A stretch of 16,939 bases of DNA, taken from assembly GCA_002366835.1 (NCBI GenBank), contig DFBZ01000033.1:1-16939 (forward strand). The letters run 5' to 3'. Under the pieces are notes generated by a model. That model was not told the origin of the DNA. It saw only the letters and a program-made list of their open reading frames with translations, and made no database searches. Positions 13,752-16,939 of the stretch are shown piece by piece (position 1 is the stretch's first letter; every line of letters starts with the position of its first letter). This stretch comes from Gammaproteobacteria bacterium UBA3067. Lineage in GTDB: Bacteria > Pseudomonadota > Gammaproteobacteria > Pseudomonadales > UBA3067. A program made the position numbers and the translations under genes.

Positions 13752-15752
13752 ATGTCTCAACTTTCCACACATCACGACCAGCCTACTATCACGGTAACGC
13801 TCCCAGATGGAACGCAACGTGCGTTTCCACGCGGTACATCGGTATTAGAAATCGCCACCGAGATTGGTCCAGGGCTTGCCAAAAACACGGTGGCGGGTAA
13901 TGTAGATGGCAAACTGGTGGATGCCTGTGATCCCATTGACCGTGATGCAGCGGTTCAAATTATCACACCCAAAGATCAGGAAGCCTTGGAAATTATTCGG
14001 CATTCCTGTGCCCATTTGCTTGGCCACGCCGTTAAGCAACTCTACCCAGAAGCCAACATGGTCATCGGTCCCGTGATTGACGATGGTTTCTATTACGATA
14101 TCGCATTTCAGCGCCCTTTTACGCCAGAAGATTTACTTGCGATTGAAGCGCGTATGCGTGAGCTTATCGCGACCGACTACGATGTCGTTAAACGCATGCT
14201 AACGCGTGACGAGGTTATTGGTATTTTTAGCGAGCGTGCCGAACACTATAAGTTGCGCTTGATTGAAGGGATGCCGGATGAACAACAGATGGGAATGTAC
14301 TTCCATCAAGAATATGTGGATATGTGCCGTGGCCCACATGTGCCCAATACACGGTTTCTAAAGCACTTCAAGCTAACCAAACTCTCTGGTGCCTATTGGC
14401 GTGGCGATGCAAAAAATGAACAGCTTCAACGCATTTATGGAACAGCCTGGTCCGATAAGAAAGCCTTGAAAGCTTTCCTTCAGCGCGTGGAGGAGGCTGA
14501 AAAGCGCGACCACCGCAACCTTGGCCGTGAGCTGGACCTGTTTCACTTTCACGATGATGCACCCGGTGCCGTGTTCTGGCATCCGCGCGGCTGGGCTCTA
14601 TTTCAGGAACTTTTTTCCTACCTGCGTCGACGCCAACAGGAGGCCGGCTATGTCGAGGTAAATTCCCCCGATGCCATGGATCGAAGCCTGTGGGAGATCT
14701 CTGGCCACTGGCAGAATTATCAAGACCATATGTTCACCACCGAAACAGAAGACGGGCGGGCTCTAGCGCTCAAGCCGATGAGCTGCCCAGGCAGTGTGCT
14801 GCTCTACCGACACGGCCTCAAGAGCTATCGCGACTTACCCATTCGCATGGCGGAATTTGGCAAAGTGCATCGCTACGAACCTTCCGGCGCATTGCACGGG
14901 CTCTTGCGTGTTCGGCACTTTACGCAGGACGATGCGCACATCTACTGCACCCCAGAGCAAATGGATGCTGAATGCCGGGAGGTCGTCACCCTGGTCCTCG
15001 ACATCTATAAGCAGTTTGGCTTCGAAGATGCTCATATCAAAATTTCTACACGCCCTAGAAACCGGATGGGGGATGATGCAAAATGGGATTTGCTCGAAGG
15101 CGCATTAGTTCGCTCGCTGGAGGACATGAGCTTGCCCTACCAGCTCAACCCAGGTGAAGGCGCTTTTTACGGCCCTAAACTTGAATTTGTTTTGCGTGAT
15201 GCCATTGGCCGTGATTGGCAATGCGGCACCTTGCAAGTGGATATGAACTTGCCCGAGCGCTTCGGTATCGAATATGTTGATGAAGACGGCCAACGCAAGC
15301 GGCCCGTCATGCTGCATCGGGCCCTATTCGGTTCGCTGGAACGTTTCACCGGTATTCTTATCGAACATTACGCGGGGAGGTTGCCTCCTTGGTTAGCGCC
15401 CTTACAGGTTGCCGTGTTATCAATCACTGATAATCACGCCACTTACGTTCAGGATGTGGTGCAGCTACTGCGCGGCGCAGGTTTGCGTGCAGAGGCCGAT
15501 ACACGCAACGAAAAAATTGGCTACAAAATTCGCGAGCATACCCTCGCGCGCGTGCCATTTTTGTTGGTGGTCGGTGCACGAGAACGAGACACCGGTTCCG
15601 TCTCCCTGCGTAGTCGGGAGGGGAAAGACCTCGGCGTGCTGCCATTGGAGCAGGCGCTCGAGCGCTTATCTCAGGAAGTTCAGCCGCCGGATTATGCAGC
15701 GCGTATTGAAGAGCTCCAGCGCCTGCGTGAAAGACTAACGGGCAAAACATAG
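13752..15752 (+). CDS. thrS: Threonyl-tRNA synthetase, probable second copy
   Basis: A full-length class II ThrRS of 666 residues. It has an N-terminal TGS domain (about 15-75), an editing domain with HSCAHLLGH and DMCRGPH, the catalytic core, and a C-terminal anticodon-binding domain. The catalytic zinc ligands Cys345, His396 and His522 are all kept, each exactly 11 residues later than in E. coli (334, 385, 511). Motif 2 and neighbouring FRYEPSG-like text (HRYEPSGALHGLLRVRHFTQDD) and motif 3 (HRALFGSLERF) are intact. A GTG at 13737 in frame has no ribosome-binding site; the ATG at 13752 has GAAGA eight bases before it. The usual infC-rpmI-rplT genes do not follow. With the zinc neighbours this suggests a paralog like the Zur-regulated thrS2 of Anabaena. 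Confidence 0.88.
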   Translation: MSQLSTHHDQPTITVTLPDGTQRAFPRGTSVLEIATEIGPGLAKNTVAGNVDGKLVDACDPIDRDAAVQIITPKDQEALEIIRHSCAHLLGHAVKQLYPEANMVIGPVIDDGFYYDIAFQRPFTPEDLLAIEARMRELIATDYDVVKRMLTRDEVIGIFSERAEHYKLRLIEGMPDEQQMGMYFHQEYVDMCRGPHVPNTRFLKHFKLTKLSGAYWRGDAKNEQLQRIYGTAWSDKKALKAFLQRVEEAEKRDHRNLGRELDLFHFHDDAPGAVFWHPRGWALFQELFSYLRRRQQEAGYVEVNSPDAMDRSLWEISGHWQNYQDHMFTTETEDGRALALKPMSCPGSVLLYRHGLKSYRDLPIRMAEFGKVHRYEPSGALHGLLRVRHFTQDDAHIYCTPEQMDAECREVVTLVLDIYKQFGFEDAHIKISTRPRNRMGDDAKWDLLEGALVRSLEDMSLPYQLNPGEGAFYGPKLEFVLRDAIGRDWQCGTLQVDMNLPERFGIEYVDEDGQRKRPVMLHRALFGSLERFTGILIEHYAGRLPPWLAPLQVAVLSITDNHATYVQDVVQLLRGAGLRAEADTRNEKIGYKIREHTLARVPFLLVVGARERDTGSVSLRSREGKDLGVLPLEQALERLSQEVQPPDYAARIEELQRLRERLTGKT

Positions 15753-15820
15753 TGTGAAAAACAGTGTTTCTTTAACCAAGCTAAAAATAGTTACCATTAA
15801 TATAAAAGGAAAGTGCAGCG

Positions 15821-16207
15821 ATGAAGCAAAGCCCACGCGATATTCTGAACCAATGGATGCAAGCCGTTAACAACGCAGACATTGACGGCCTACTCAGTTT
15901 GTATGACCCCGAGGCCGTATTGATCCCTACTTTTTCAAACCGAATTCTTAATACGCCAGAAAGGTTGCGCGACTATTTTGAAAAACTGGGTAGCCGGCCA
16001 GAACTGAGCATTGCCCTCCATGAGAAAACCGTCGTCATCCAAGAGTTGCAAGATCAAGTATATGCTTTAGCTGGTATTTACAATTGGCGTTTCGCCGTTG
16101 ACGGCGAGTTGCTTAATTTCGAAGCGCGCTTTAGCTACCTATTTGATCTTTCCAAGCCAAAGCCCATCGTGCACCATCATTCATCCCAAATACCGCGAAC
16201 ACTTTAA
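15821..16207 (+). CDS. NTF2-like (SnoaL/DUF4440-type) protein
   Basis: A 128-residue single-domain protein of the cone-shaped NTF2-like fold. The N-terminal helix pattern ILNQWMQAVNNADIDGLLSLYDPEAVLIP (6-34) and the C-terminal strand ending VHHHSSQIP (116-124) are typical of the SgcJ/EcaC and CaMKII-association-like groups. There is no signal peptide, so it is probably cytosolic. Members bind small ligands or act as minor enzymes, and no function can be assigned. AAAGGAAAG seven bases before the ATG is a strong ribosome-binding site. It follows thrS by 68 bases on the same strand and may be cotranscribed with it. The three consecutive His are part of the family's usual (D/H)HHSS ending rather than special zinc binding. 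Confidence 0.72.
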   Translation: MKQSPRDILNQWMQAVNNADIDGLLSLYDPEAVLIPTFSNRILNTPERLRDYFEKLGSRPELSIALHEKTVVIQELQDQVYALAGIYNWRFAVDGELLNFEARFSYLFDLSKPKPIVHHHSSQIPRTL

Positions 16208-16245
16208 AACTTTTTCAACGCGGTAAATAAGGTAATAAATCCACC

Positions 16246-16321
16246 GGTGTATACCTGTTGCTAGTTTTCTCGAGAACTCTGAAACAGTTAGGCGAGAGAG
16301 CTTTTTCGACAGGTCTACACC
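16246..16321. repeat. Long-armed imperfect inverted repeat before the Maf gene
   Basis: GGTGTATACCTGTTG (16246-16260) and CGACAGGTCTACACC (16307-16321) are complementary at 13 of 15 positions, with 46 bases between. The interval holds a TTCTCGAGAA palindrome (16267-16276). It could form a large mRNA hairpin, or mark a small mobile or repeat unit. It lies 14 bases after the in-frame end region of the NTF2-like gene's trailer and 70 bases before maf. Confidence 0.4.
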
Positions 16322-16390
16322 TAAGGTACGACTTGTTGATGGAGAAAACTAATATTAGTAATAACGATCAATAAAAAATAGCAGACCTCA

Positions 16391-16939
16391 ATGACAAATA
16401 TAATTCTCGCTAGTAGCTCAGTTTATCGTATTGAACAATTACAAAAACTTAATATTAATTTTGTGGCAGTAGCGCCAACTATCGATGAAGAACCCCTAAA
16501 GCTTAAAAATACAGACCACACTCAGTTATCAGTAAAGTTGGCATTACTAAAAGCTCGGAGTATAAGTAAGGACAACGATAGCGCCATCGTTATTGCAGGG
16601 GATCAGGTTGCAAGCTTTGGCGACACGCTATTAAGTAAACCTAAAACGACGGAAAATGCCTTCAAACAACTCAAAACATTATCTGGAAAAGAGCATCGCT
16701 TGATCACCTCTTTGGCCATTATTTTTAATGACCAAGAATATATCCATACTTGTATCGCAACAATGAAAATGCGTCAACTAACAGACGAGAAAATTAGAAG
16801 ATATATTGATGTCGACGCGCCGCTTCAGTGTTGCGCATCTTATAAAATAGAAGGCCTCGGCATTAGTCTTTTCGACACAATAGATTGCGAAGATTACACC
16901 TCAATTATTGGCATCCCCCTTATGTGGACCGCGAAAACC
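16391..16939 (+). CDS. maf: Maf/YceF-type nucleoside triphosphate pyrophosphatase, 3' partial
   Basis: The frame is open from the ATG at 16391 to the window edge, 183 codons, so only the last residues are missing. It starts NIILASSSVYR (the Maf phosphate-binding SxS/R loop), has DEEP near 33-36, GDQV at about 76-79 as in YceF (Maf proper has GADT-like text), and LSKPKT. The late block CCASYKIEGLGISLFDTIDCEDYTSIIGIPL matches the YceF ending. YceF hydrolyses m7GTP, while Maf/YhdE acts on dTTP and UTP; the QV form and ending favour the YceF side. No clear ribosome-binding site precedes the ATG. In most gammaproteobacteria yceF sits with rpmF-plsX, which are absent so far here, so this may be a second copy attached to the zinc island. 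Confidence 0.8.
   Translation, partial: MTNIILASSSVYRIEQLQKLNINFVAVAPTIDEEPLKLKNTDHTQLSVKLALLKARSISKDNDSAIVIAGDQVASFGDTLLSKPKTTENAFKQLKTLSGKEHRLITSLAIIFNDQEYIHTCIATMKMRQLTDEKIRRYIDVDAPLQCCASYKIEGLGISLFDTIDCEDYTSIIGIPLMWTAKT

Noticed and set aside
14500..15740. Apparent rise in G+C within thrS compared with its first third
   Set aside because: Counts on a few lines show only a modest change (about 47 to 52-57 percent), which conserved-domain codon choice can explain. It is not enough to claim a mosaic gene.
1..16939. CRISPR arrays, tRNA or rRNA genes, riboswitches
   Set aside because: I saw no regularly spaced direct repeats, no tRNA-like cloverleaf ends and no recognisable riboswitch core. 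A covariance search was not possible.

Overview
The window looks like a gammaproteobacterial chromosome segment, judged from the protein families (Zur, YeiR-like and ZigA/YciC-like GTPases, FolE2, DksA2, a YceF-type Maf). The genus cannot be fixed from the sequence. Every complete gene reads on the + strand. The one minus-strand gene is a fragment at the left edge.

Left part (1-3600), accessory in character: the N-terminus of an IS200-like/REP-associated tyrosine transposase (minus strand, running off the edge), a major facilitator transporter, a secreted TIM-barrel glycoside-hydrolase-like protein whose acid/base position appears to be Gln, and a 500-base spacer with a long perfect REP-like hairpin. 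None of these has an obvious tie to metals.

Central part (3574-8714), zinc acquisition and sensing: a Zur-box-like palindrome precedes a three-gene operon encoding an outer-membrane beta-barrel with a His-rich loop, a ZnuA-like periplasmic binding protein and a ZnuB-like permease. No ABC ATPase gene lies in the window. Next come the Fur-family repressor Zur, a small MerC-domain membrane protein and a YeiR-type COG0523 GTPase with a six-His tract.

Right part (8840-16207), zinc-sparing or zinc-insurance paralogs: a 30-bp near-perfect palindrome precedes a tight run of zigA/yciC-like GTPase, hisI, dihydroorotase, folE2 (zinc-independent GTP cyclohydrolase IB) and dksA2 (zinc finger lost). A 71-residue orphan, a threonyl-tRNA synthetase outside its usual thrS-infC setting, and an NTF2-like protein follow. 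A YceF-type Maf pyrophosphatase is cut off by the right edge.

Together this is a zinc-starvation island. The import genes bring zinc in, Zur probably represses the set when zinc is plentiful, the GTPases probably hand zinc to chosen clients, and the paralogs back up zinc enzymes of histidine, pyrimidine, folate, transcription and translation metabolism. Such paralog sets under Zur are known from other bacteria. The less explained parts are the missing ATPase, the unusual spacing of the 30-bp operator, the 71-residue ORF, the NTF2-like and Maf genes at the end of the island, and the fact that HisI and ThrRS keep their zinc ligands.
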